The notes under the pieces: model-generated
What the model was told of the DNA's origin: nothing
The model's input: only the letters and a program-made list of their open reading frames with translations
Database searches by the model: none
Assembly (NCBI GenBank): GCA_000434215.1
Contig: HF999718.1
Location: forward strand, 46,657-53,540
Direction of reading: 5' to 3'
Source of the DNA: Bacteroides sp. CAG:144
GTDB taxonomy: Bacteria > Bacteroidota > Bacteroidia > Bacteroidales > UBA11471
Length of the DNA: 6,884 nucleotides
Program-made: the position numbers and the translations under genes
Shown here: piece after piece, positions 1 to 5,534 of the stretch
Layout of the letters: each line of letters opens with the position of its first letter
Numbering within the stretch: the stretch's first letter is position 1

Positions 1-782
1 TCTCCATTAATTCCACCATGACGGGCGGCATTTCCCGCACCACTCATCGACAACTGCATGCCTTCGGATACCCCGGCCGGAATATTGATCGTTATGACCT
101 CATCTTCCTTCATAATACCCTCTCCGTTGCACTTCGGACATTTATGGGTAATGATACGTCCCTCGCCTCCGCATTTGGGACATGTCGTCGTCGACTGCAT
201 AGCACCCAAAATCGTCTGGCGCATCTGCGTAATAACACCGCTTCCCTTACACTGCGAGCAGGTTTCGTAAGCCGATCCGTTCTCGGCTCCTGTTCCTTTA
301 CATTCGGAGCAAGGTACGTACTTCTTTTCCTTTATCTTTTTTTCGACTCCTGCGGCAATTTCCTGCAAATTCAACTTCACACGCACGCGCAAATCCGAAC
401 CTCGATTCACACGTTTTCCTCCGCGCGAACCGCCTCCGAATCCGCCAAAGCCACTAAATCCGCCAAAACCGCCACCGAAAATATCACCGAAATGAGAGAA
501 TATATCTTCCATCGACATACCTCCCGCTCCGCCGAATCCCGAAGCTCCGCCTCCGTTTACACCGGCATGGCCGAACTGGTCATAACGGGATCTTTTTTCG
601 GTATCGCTCAATACCTCATAAGCCTCCGCAGCCTCCTTGAACTTCTCTTCCGCTTCTTTATCGCCGGGATTTTTATCGGGGTGATATTGTATGGCTTTTT
701 TTCTATATGCTTTTTTTATTTCCTCGGCCGTCGCACTCTTGCTGACCTCCAGCACTTCATAATAATCGCGTTTGCTACTCAT
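1..782 (-). CDS. dnaJ: Chaperone protein DnaJ (Hsp40), 3' end cut off by the window edge
   Basis: Co-chaperone that stimulates the DnaK ATPase and delivers unfolded clients in the cytoplasm. The 260 codons seen here start at ATG 782 and stay open to base 1. The J domain (about residues 4-70) carries the HPD motif at 34-36. A Gly/Phe-rich linker follows (about 71-121), including a short GF-rich repeat. Four CxxCxGxG zinc motifs begin at residues 158, 175, 201 and 215, which defines a type I DnaJ with a full zinc domain. The start of the C-terminal substrate-binding domain follows (PAGVSEG near 235-241). Roughly a third of a normal DnaJ of about 380 residues is missing, at the C-terminal end. 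The start fits because the J domain begins at once ([10 protein letters not shown]) and the leader is A-rich without a Shine-Dalgarno sequence. grpE ends 36 bases upstream, so the two are very probably co-transcribed. Identity is certain from motifs; only the end is unknown. Confidence 0.97.
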   Translation of the reverse strand, partial: MSSKRDYYEVLEVSKSATAEEIKKAYRKKAIQYHPDKNPGDKEAEEKFKEAAEAYEVLSDTEKRSRYDQFGHAGVNGGGASGFGGAGGMSMEDIFSHFGDIFGGGFGGFSGFGGFGGGSRGGKRVNRGSDLRVRVKLNLQEIAAGVEKKIKEKKYVPCSECKGTGAENGSAYETCSQCKGSGVITQMRQTILGAMQSTTTCPKCGGEGRIITHKCPKCNGEGIMKEDEVITINIPAGVSEGMQLSMSGAGNAARHGGING

Positions 783-818
783 GGGAGTTTTCTTGTTTTT
801 TTACAATTTAATCACCGC

Positions 819-1415
819 TTATTCTCCGACAACGACTTTGGCAAAACGTATTACTTTGTCATTCATCGTATATCCTTTCTGTACACAATCGATCACTTTC
901 CCTTTCTGTTCGGGTGTCGGTGCAGGAAAAGTCGTTACCGCCTCATGATACTCGGTATCGAAATCGGCATCTTGGGTCGGTATTTCTTTTACCCCGTGCT
1001 GGTCGAGAAAAGTCTTGAATTTGTTATAGATAAGTTCTATTCCTTGTTTTACAGCCTCGACGTCGGCACTTTCGCCGACAGCCTGCAACCCACGTTCGAA
1101 ATCGTCTATGACAGGGAGAATATCTTTGAGACAAGACTCTCCGCCATTTCTTATCAAGTCAGCTTTTTCTTTCAAAGTCCTTTTCCTGAAATTTTCAAGA
1201 TCGGCACGAGCCAACAAGTAATCTTTTTTAAGTTGCTCGACTTGTGCTTTCAACTGTTCATTTTCCGCTGCCAAAGTGTCAGTTTCTTCGACAGGGACAG
1301 AGTCCTCGGCTGGCATTTCTGTATGTTCTTCTGTCATCTCCGAATTTTTCCCGACTTCCTTTTCGGGCGTTTCAGCTGTTTGTTCTTTCATCTCTATATC
1401 TTTTTTATTTTTCAT
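819..1415 (-). CDS. grpE: Nucleotide exchange factor GrpE
   Basis: GrpE releases ADP from DnaK and so resets the Hsp70 cycle; it acts as a cytoplasmic dimer. The protein has 198 residues, normal for the family. It has an acidic, probably disordered N-terminus (about 1-45), then a long coiled-coil helix (about 46-90, with ENEQLKAQVEQLKKDYLLARADLENFRKR-type heptads). The conserved head follows, with LPVIDDFERGL near 100-110 and the C-terminal GYTMNDKVIRFAKVVVG signature. I chose ATG 1415. A TTG two codons upstream (1421) keeps the frame open but is a weaker start, and ATG 1391 is a further in-frame option. No Shine-Dalgarno sequence helps the choice. The gene lies directly before dnaJ (36 bases). 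No CIRCE operator (TTAGCACTC-N9-GAGTGCTAA) is visible upstream, so heat-shock control, if any, must work in another way. Confidence 0.96.
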   Translation of the reverse strand: MKNKKDIEMKEQTAETPEKEVGKNSEMTEEHTEMPAEDSVPVEETDTLAAENEQLKAQVEQLKKDYLLARADLENFRKRTLKEKADLIRNGGESCLKDILPVIDDFERGLQAVGESADVEAVKQGIELIYNKFKTFLDQHGVKEIPTQDADFDTEYHEAVTTFPAPTPEQKGKVIDCVQKGYTMNDKVIRFAKVVVGE

Positions 1416-1477
1416 TATCAATCAATTAACATTTCATCGCCTTCTATAAGCCTACAAGAAACTTCCTGCGACACCCC

Positions 1478-1495
1478 TTATATATAACAAAAACA
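1478..1495 (-). promoter_or_regulatory. Weak candidate promoter for grpE-dnaJ
   Basis: On the minus strand, TGTTTTTG (1495 to 1488) matches the Bacteroidetes -7 element TAnnTTTG with one mismatch. It is followed at once by the self-complementary AT run TTATATATAA (1487 to 1478). No TTTG lies at the expected 19-21 base distance upstream. A start here would give a leader of about 65-70 bases. This is only the best candidate in the 142-base gap between ispE and grpE; read-through from ispE is the alternative. Confidence 0.2.
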
Positions 1496-1505
1496 CTGCC
1501 ATACC

Positions 1506-1524
1506 GACAAAAGGTCTTTTTGTC
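1506..1524. repeat. 7-bp inverted repeat between ispE and grpE
   Basis: GACAAAA (1506-1512) and TTTTGTC (1518-1524) are perfect arms separated by five bases. It lies 33 bases past the ispE stop and about 90 bases upstream of the grpE start. The stem is A/T-rich, and in the minus-strand transcript no U run follows it, so it is not a convincing intrinsic terminator. It could be an operator or chance. Confidence 0.3.
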
Positions 1525-1557
1525 AGCCTCATCGAAAAATAGTTCCAACGTCAATTG

Positions 1558-2379
1558 TCAATACGCACAAGTCCCCGTCCATATACGGCTATCAGGAAAG
1601 TAAAGCTCTTTGGGCAATATTTCGAAAAGCCCGTACATGGTCGAACCGGAACCCGACATCGAGACGTATACCGCACCCTTATCGTAAAGCTGCTGTTTCA
1701 AATGGGACAGAACAGGATAATGCTTGAAAACACTCTTCTCGAAATCGTTTACCAACAACTCTTTCCACTCGACAACAGGTCGCGACAAGACATCGGGCAA
1801 AGACAAAGAGGGGACGGCAGGTGTTACAAGCGAATAGGCATCGGCTGTGGAAACGGAAATTTCGGGTTTTACCAAAACCAAGAAATATCCCCGTAACGAT
1901 ATATCGATCGGGGATAATCGCTCGCCGATACCTTCGGCCAACATCGGACGATTGTATATGAAAAACGGGCAATCGGCACCCAAACGAGCTGCATAAACGG
2001 CCAAACCGTCATCGGACAACGGCAAAGAAAACATATCTCTCAAAAGACGCAACATACAGGAGGCATCGGCCGAACCGCCACCCAATCCCGCACCGAACGG
2101 TATTGCTTTATGCAGATAGACTTCGACCGAAGGCAATGTATAATCTTGCGCCAACATACGGTAGGCCTTAACGACCAAATTATCTTGCACATCGCCGTCG
2201 ATAGGTAGTCCGGAAAGATGCAGCCGACATTCTTTCCGATCATCTTCGGCAGAAATCACTTCGAGAGCATCGCTCCACCCAACCGGATAAAATACGGTAG
2301 AAATATCGTGATATTTATCGGGCCGGCGAGATAAAATATTCAACCCGAGATTTATCTTGGCATTGGGAAAAAGAAGCAT
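1558..2379 (-). CDS. ispE: 4-diphosphocytidyl-2-C-methyl-D-erythritol kinase (IspE)
   Basis: IspE phosphorylates the 2-hydroxyl of CDP-methylerythritol with ATP, the fourth step of the MEP (non-mevalonate) route to IPP and DMAPP. The protein has 273 residues and is a GHMP kinase. The N-terminal NAKINLGL (6-13) holds the conserved Lys8. The glycine-rich ATP loop PFGAGLGGGSADAS is at 94-107. GADCPFF (134-140) holds the presumed catalytic Asp136. The C-terminal GHMP motif MSGSGSTMYGLF is at 241-252. The length is slightly below the E. coli enzyme, but all core motifs are present, so it should be active. ATG 2379 is the natural start because the first conserved motif follows after five residues. 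It is divergent from dnaB, with 257 bases between them, and has its own candidate promoter 27 bases upstream of the start codon. Confidence 0.96.
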   Translation of the reverse strand: MLLFPNAKINLGLNILSRRPDKYHDISTVFYPVGWSDALEVISAEDDRKECRLHLSGLPIDGDVQDNLVVKAYRMLAQDYTLPSVEVYLHKAIPFGAGLGGGSADASCMLRLLRDMFSLPLSDDGLAVYAARLGADCPFFIYNRPMLAEGIGERLSPIDISLRGYFLVLVKPEISVSTADAYSLVTPAVPSLSLPDVLSRPVVEWKELLVNDFEKSVFKHYPVLSHLKQQLYDKGAVYVSMSGSGSTMYGLFEILPKELYFPDSRIWTGTCAY

Positions 2380-2405
2380 AAAAACGATTTTCGAAATACG
2401 GAAAA

Positions 2406-2413
2406 CAAAAGTA
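2406..2413 (-). promoter_or_regulatory. Candidate -7 promoter element for ispE
   Basis: TACTTTTG, read on the minus strand from 2413 to 2406, fits the Bacteroidetes -7 consensus TAnnTTTG exactly. Transcription would begin near 2399, giving a leader of about 20 bases before the ispE ATG at 2379. There is no clear -33 TTTG; the place where it should be is occupied by the palindrome at 2427-2441. Confidence 0.4.
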
Positions 2414-2426
2414 GAAAAATTCTCCT

Positions 2427-2441
2427 ATATAGAGTCTATAT
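2427..2441. repeat. Operator-like palindrome upstream of ispE
   Basis: ATATAGA (2427-2433), one central G (2434) and TCTATAT (2435-2441) form a perfect 7+1+7 palindrome. It sits 13 bp upstream of the candidate ispE -7 element, covering the -33 zone where an activator or repressor could act. AT-rich palindromes of this size can occur by chance, so the function is open. Confidence 0.35.
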
Positions 2442-2590
2442 TTCACCGAATAAATGAAGTTACAGAATCGTTTTTTAAAGTTGTCCTATACAAAAAGATT
2501 GTAGCGCTATCGATTGTAACGGCTGAACAGTATCCGGAAAAAGAATCGGTAACTCTCCTGCCTTTTATGAACGAAATACCGATTCTATTT

Positions 2591-2622
2591 TGTATGTTTG
2601 TAGCCCGAAATACAAACATACA
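2591..2622. repeat. Perfect 12-bp inverted repeat on the dnaB promoter
   Basis: TGTATGTTTGTA (2591-2602) and its exact reverse complement TACAAACATACA (2611-2622) are separated by eight bases (gcccgaaa). The arm centres are 20 bp apart, about two helical turns, so both arms face the same side of the DNA. The left arm contains the dnaB -7 candidate; the right arm carries the same TATGTTTG on the other strand. The repeat ends 14 bases before the dnaB ATG. Neither strand has a U run after it, which speaks against a terminator. It may be an operator, or an RNA hairpin if transcription starts further upstream. Confidence 0.6.
2593..2600 (+). promoter_or_regulatory. Candidate -7 promoter element for dnaB
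   Basis: TATGTTTG fits TAnnTTTG exactly. Transcription would start near 2606, leaving a leader of about 30 bases that holds only the right arm of the inverted repeat. A -33 TTTG is not visible at 19-21 bases upstream, so the promoter may be weak or need an activator. The element lies inside the left arm of the 12-bp inverted repeat. Confidence 0.4.
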
Positions 2623-2636
2623 CCGTATCTCCCAAA

Positions 2637-4166
2637 ATGGAAATCATATCCGGCAGAAAAACCTCTACCCGCAAGAAAAATACGCCTATCTCTCCGATGG
2701 TCGACCTGGGTAAACTTCAACCCCAAGCCCGCGATCTCGAAGAGGCGGTACTCGGCGCACTGATGCTCGAGAAAGATGCTTATTCTATCATCAGCGACAT
2801 ATTGAAACCCGAATGCTTCTACGAGTATAAACACCAACTCATCTACACGGCAATCGTTGATCTGGCCATGAAACAAGAGCCTATCGACATGCTTACCGTA
2901 TGCGAGCAGTTGCGCCGCAACGGGAAACTGGAAGAGGTAGGCGGTGAGTACGTGATTACCGAACTGACCGGCCGGGTTTCTTCGGCCGCCAATATCGAAT
3001 TTCATGCCCGCATCATCGCCCAGAAATATCTGGCGCGGGAACTAATACGGTTCACCGGTGAAATACAAGCCAAAGCTTACGAAGAAACGTACGACGTAGA
3101 CGATCTGATGCAGGAGGCGGAAGGGCAACTTTTTGAAATTTCCCAACGAAATGTAAAGAAAGATGTTACCCAGATAAATCCCGTCATCAACGAAGCCCTG
3201 CATATTCTCGAAATAGCCTCGAACCGAAAAGACGGTTTGAGCGGTTTGCAATCGGGATTTACCGACCTCGATAAAATGACGTCGGGCTGGCAAAATTCCG
3301 ACCTCATCATCATTGCCGCCCGTCCGGCCATGGGAAAAACGGCTTTCGTTCTCTCTATGGCCAAAAACATGGCTATCAACTACAATACACCCGTTGCCAT
3401 CTTCTCTCTCGAAATGTCGAACGTGCAGCTTGTAAACCGCCTCATCATAAACACCTGCGAAATACCGGGTGAAAAGATAAAAAGCGGACAACTCGCCCCG
3501 CACGAATGGGAACAGTTGAACGCAAAAATCAACGACTTATACGATGCACCGATTTTTATCGATGACACGCCCAGCCTTTCGGTGTTCGAACTGCGGACCA
3601 AAGCTCGTCGTCTGGTAAGGGAACACGGTATAAAAATGATCATCATCGACTACTTGCAACTGATGAATGCCAGCGGCATGAATTTCGGTAGCCGCGAGCA
3701 AGAAGTCAGTACCATATCGCGATCGCTCAAAGGATTGGCAAAAGAGCTGAATATCCCCATTATCGCCCTTTCGCAGCTGAACCGTGGCGTCGAAACCCGT
3801 ACCGGAGAAGAAGGAAAGCGTCCGCAGCTGGCCGACCTGCGTGAATCGGGTGCAATCGAGCAAGACGCCGATATGGTTTGCTTCATACACCGTCCCGAGT
3901 ACTACAAAATAAATGAGGACGCGAAAGGGAACTCTCTTATCGGTCTGGCCGAAATCATTATCGCCAAACACAGAAACGGAGCCGTAGGCGACGTGCGATT
4001 ACGTTTCCGAGGAGAACTCGCCCGCTTCCAAAATCTGAAAGACGACACGGTCATTCCCTCGAAAATCAACAGAAAAAGGGATACCGTACCGACTCCCGGA
4101 AATGCGGGAACAATCGGCCCCAACACCGATTTTCTGAGCCAACAAGACGACGATGTTCCTTTCTAA
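2637..4166 (+). CDS. dnaB: Replicative DNA helicase DnaB
   Basis: Hexameric ATP-driven helicase that unwinds DNA at the replication fork and interacts with primase. The protein has 509 residues. A basic extension of about 25 residues precedes the DnaB N-terminal domain (about 28-130, with LEEAVLGALMLEKDAY). A linker follows, then the RecA-like C-terminal domain from about 200. Walker A is ARPAMGKT (228-235, Lys234). The catalytic Glu is in SLEM (Glu259). Walker B is IIIDYLQLM (335-343, Asp338). SQLNRGVETR begins at 379, LRESGAIEQDADM at 401-413, and KHRNG (444-448) carries the arginine-finger-like Arg446. No intein interrupts these motifs. ATG 2637 gives the N-terminal extension; ATG 2697 (Met21) would remove it. 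I prefer 2637 because Bacteroidales DnaB proteins usually have such an extension. The C-terminus is a Pro/Gly/Asn-rich tail ending in DDDVPF, which resembles the acidic tip of SSB. The AlkD-like gene follows after 10 bases. Confidence 0.97.
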   Translation: MEIISGRKTSTRKKNTPISPMVDLGKLQPQARDLEEAVLGALMLEKDAYSIISDILKPECFYEYKHQLIYTAIVDLAMKQEPIDMLTVCEQLRRNGKLEEVGGEYVITELTGRVSSAANIEFHARIIAQKYLARELIRFTGEIQAKAYEETYDVDDLMQEAEGQLFEISQRNVKKDVTQINPVINEALHILEIASNRKDGLSGLQSGFTDLDKMTSGWQNSDLIIIAARPAMGKTAFVLSMAKNMAINYNTPVAIFSLEMSNVQLVNRLIINTCEIPGEKIKSGQLAPHEWEQLNAKINDLYDAPIFIDDTPSLSVFELRTKARRLVREHGIKMIIIDYLQLMNASGMNFGSREQEVSTISRSLKGLAKELNIPIIALSQLNRGVETRTGEEGKRPQLADLRESGAIEQDADMVCFIHRPEYYKINEDAKGNSLIGLAEIIIAKHRNGAVGDVRLRFRGELARFQNLKDDTVIPSKINRKRDTVPTPGNAGTIGPNTDFLSQQDDDVPF

Positions 4167-4176
4167 ATACACAACA

Positions 4177-4857
4177 ATGTCCGCTACTGCAACCGATGAA
4201 CAAATAAGAGAAATAAAACGTCTATTCCGCAAGTCGATGAACGGCGTCGTTGCCGCCAGCATGCGGGAAAAAGGCATGGCATATCGTGTAAACTTCGGCC
4301 TTACTCTCCCGTTGATAAAGCGCATCGCCTCTTCTATCACGCCAAATGAAATACTGGCAGAACGGTTATGGAAAGAGCACGTCAGAGAATCGAAAATGCT
4401 GGCCACATGGCTTTATCCGCCCCAAAAAATGGATATGTCCACGGCAAAAAGGTGGATCGATGAAACGCCTTATACCGAAATTGCTGATGTATGTTGCATG
4501 AACCTTTTTCCATATATCGACGATGCCCCTCAACTGGCAACCGACTGCATCGCATCGTCAACCGATATGACACGTTACATAGGATACCAACTTTGGTACC
4601 GGCTGCTTTCAAACGGATATATTCTATCGACAGCAGAACTACAAAACATACTATCATCATGCCTCTCGCATATCCATGAAAAAGCTCCATTGCACACCCT
4701 TTCGGCGGCACTCCGCTCCATAAAACAAGCAGCAGCAAAGTGTCCGCAAAAGCTCGAAGAAATCATCGCATTTTTCTCCTCTGTCGATGCTTCCGAAGAA
4801 AACCAACCTCTTATCGAGGATATTATCGAAGAATGCCGCTACCTGAAAGACAGATAA
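4177..4857 (+). CDS. AlkD-like HEAT-repeat protein (DNA alkylation repair family)
   Basis: Predicted 226-residue, mostly alpha-helical protein resembling the DNA alkylation repair (AlkD/AlkC-like, HEAT-repeat) family as seen in Bacteroidales. Recognisable stretches are FRKSMNGVVAASMREKGMAYRVNFGL (17-42, near the family N-terminus), LAERLWKEHVRESKMLATWL (60-79) and EIADVCCMNLF (101-111). Family members such as Bacillus AlkD remove bulky or charged alkylated bases. By eye, the residue pair matching AlkD Trp109/Asp113 would be Thr100/Asp104, so the aromatic residue may be missing; glycosylase activity is therefore uncertain. I chose ATG 4177, 10 bases after the dnaB stop, because the conserved part begins soon after it. 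An in-frame ATG at 4153 would add eight residues and overlap dnaB by 14 bases. Co-transcription with dnaB is likely. The family call is moderately sure; the reaction is not. Confidence 0.8.
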   Translation: MSATATDEQIREIKRLFRKSMNGVVAASMREKGMAYRVNFGLTLPLIKRIASSITPNEILAERLWKEHVRESKMLATWLYPPQKMDMSTAKRWIDETPYTEIADVCCMNLFPYIDDAPQLATDCIASSTDMTRYIGYQLWYRLLSNGYILSTAELQNILSSCLSHIHEKAPLHTLSAALRSIKQAAAKCPQKLEEIIAFFSSVDASEENQPLIEDIIEECRYLKDR

Positions 4858-4860
4858 AAA

Positions 4861-4897
4861 AGATGAGTTTTCTCTCTGGCTGAATAGGAAATCATCT
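4861..4897. repeat. Imperfect inverted repeat after the AlkD-like gene
   Basis: AGATGA (4861-4866) pairs with TCATCT (4892-4897), and TTTC (4869-4872) with GAAA (4888-4891), giving ten pairs with a two-base bulge and a 15-base loop. It begins four bases past the stop codon, where a terminator would be expected, but no U run follows. It could be a weak transcript-end hairpin. The rest of the 155-base gap holds only the fur promoter candidate. Confidence 0.3.
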
Positions 4898-4979
4898 CAC
4901 GCAACCGCAGTATCGATAAACATGGTATCCCAATCGCAAGTATCTTCCTTTTCGCATACGATATTTCGGTTTTATTTTT

Positions 4980-4987
4980 TATCTTTG
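4980..4987 (+). promoter_or_regulatory. Candidate -7 promoter element for the fur-purA operon
   Basis: TATCTTTG fits the Bacteroidetes -7 consensus exactly and follows a T-rich stretch. Transcription would start near 4994, about 20 bases before the ATG at 5013, a leader length similar to that proposed for ispE. A proper -33 TTTG is not seen at 19-21 bases. A short TGCC/GGCA inverted repeat (4986-4999) spans the presumed start site and could be part of an autoregulatory operator, but it is too short to stand alone. Confidence 0.45.
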
Positions 4988-5012
4988 CCTCGTTTGGCAT
5001 AAAAATAGAGCC

Positions 5013-5534
5013 ATGATTGAGGAGAAAACCCGAGAAATCGTACGACAAAAATTGTCTCAATATCTAGAAGCAAAGAAGCTGCGAAAGACTCCCGAGCGAT
5101 ACGCCATATTGGACAAAATATATGCAACGAGCGAACATTTCGATGTCGACCTGTTGTATGAAATGATGTCGGAAAGCGAATATCGGGTAAGCCGGGCCAC
5201 CGTCTATAATACGATCGACTTACTGGTCGATGCAGGTCTCGTGCGCAAACACCAATTCGGAAACCACCCTGCCCAGTATGAGAAATCATACAATATGGTC
5301 AATCACCATCACCTCATTTGCACCCGTTGCGGAAAAATAAGGGAGGTAAAAGATCCCAAACTGCTCGAAGTGCTGACTCAAAAAAAATTCGCACGGTTCA
5401 CCACTGCTTACTACGCACTCTATGTCTACGGCATCTGCTCGTCATGTACGCAGGCCGAACGGAAAAAGTTGCGCAAAAAAAACAACGAAAAAGAAACAAA
5501 CAACAATAAAAATAACCACACACTCCAATCATGA
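5013..5534 (+). CDS. Fur-family metal-responsive transcriptional regulator
   Basis: Dimeric DNA-binding repressor of the Fur/Zur/PerR family, 173 residues. The winged-helix domain (about 10-82) has the recognition helix in SRATVYNTIDLLVDAGLV (60-77). The dimerisation domain has NHHHLICTRCGKI (97-109). Structural zinc is expected at the CxxC pairs Cys103/Cys106 and Cys142/Cys145. Candidate regulatory ligands are His42, Glu90, His98 and His100, plus Glu111. Glu90 stands where Bacillus PerR has the Asp needed for peroxide sensing, so Fur or Zur is likelier than PerR. The C-terminal His of the usual HSLYLYG motif is replaced by Tyr134 (YALYVYG). After Cys145 there is an unusual Lys/Asn-rich tail (about 150-173). 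The stop codon overlaps the purA start as ATGA. The metal sensed cannot be decided from the sequence, so I leave the symbol empty. Confidence 0.93.
   Translation: MIEEKTREIVRQKLSQYLEAKKLRKTPERYAILDKIYATSEHFDVDLLYEMMSESEYRVSRATVYNTIDLLVDAGLVRKHQFGNHPAQYEKSYNMVNHHHLICTRCGKIREVKDPKLLEVLTQKKFARFTTAYYALYVYGICSSCTQAERKKLRKKNNEKETNNNKNNHTLQS
5467..5530 (+). promoter_or_regulatory. A-rich leader for purA inside the end of the Fur-family gene
   Basis: The 64 bases before the purA ATG are very A-rich, with few G or T. They have no Shine-Dalgarno match, only CACTCCAATC just before the start. Bacteroidota often start translation from A-rich, unstructured leaders. Here that leader is also coding sequence for the Lys/Asn-rich tail of the Fur homologue. 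With the ATGA overlap (5531-5534) this suggests translational coupling. Confidence 0.45.

Noticed and set aside
421..480. Repeated ccgccaaa units as a DNA repeat or regulatory element
   Set aside because: They simply encode the Gly/Phe-rich linker of DnaJ; the period follows codons.
1421..1421. TTG at 1421 as the grpE start
   Set aside because: ATG lies two codons downstream, and no leader feature favours the rarer start.
18..1487. A 489-codon open frame on the plus strand, antisense to dnaJ and grpE
   Set aside because: It runs across two clearly real genes and the gap between them, has no recognisable domain, and its Phe/Ser-rich composition is what reverse-complemented coding sequence gives. 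The dnaJ and grpE motifs on the other strand are unmistakable.
2497..2518. Two copies of GATTGTA 15 bases apart, with the small palindrome TAGCGCTA between them
   Set aside because: Too short to separate from chance in an AT-rich spacer, and not placed with respect to either promoter.
2591..2622. Reading the dnaB inverted repeat as a bidirectional intrinsic terminator
   Set aside because: No T run follows it on either strand, and it lies between divergent genes where no transcript needs to end.
3537..3971. A 144-codon minus-strand frame inside dnaB
   Set aside because: It overlaps the Walker B and arginine-finger part of DnaB and has no features of its own.
3318..3980. Possible intein in dnaB, a common intein host
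   Set aside because: Walker A, Walker B, the SQLNR and LRESGAIEQ motifs are continuous and the length is normal, so nothing is inserted.
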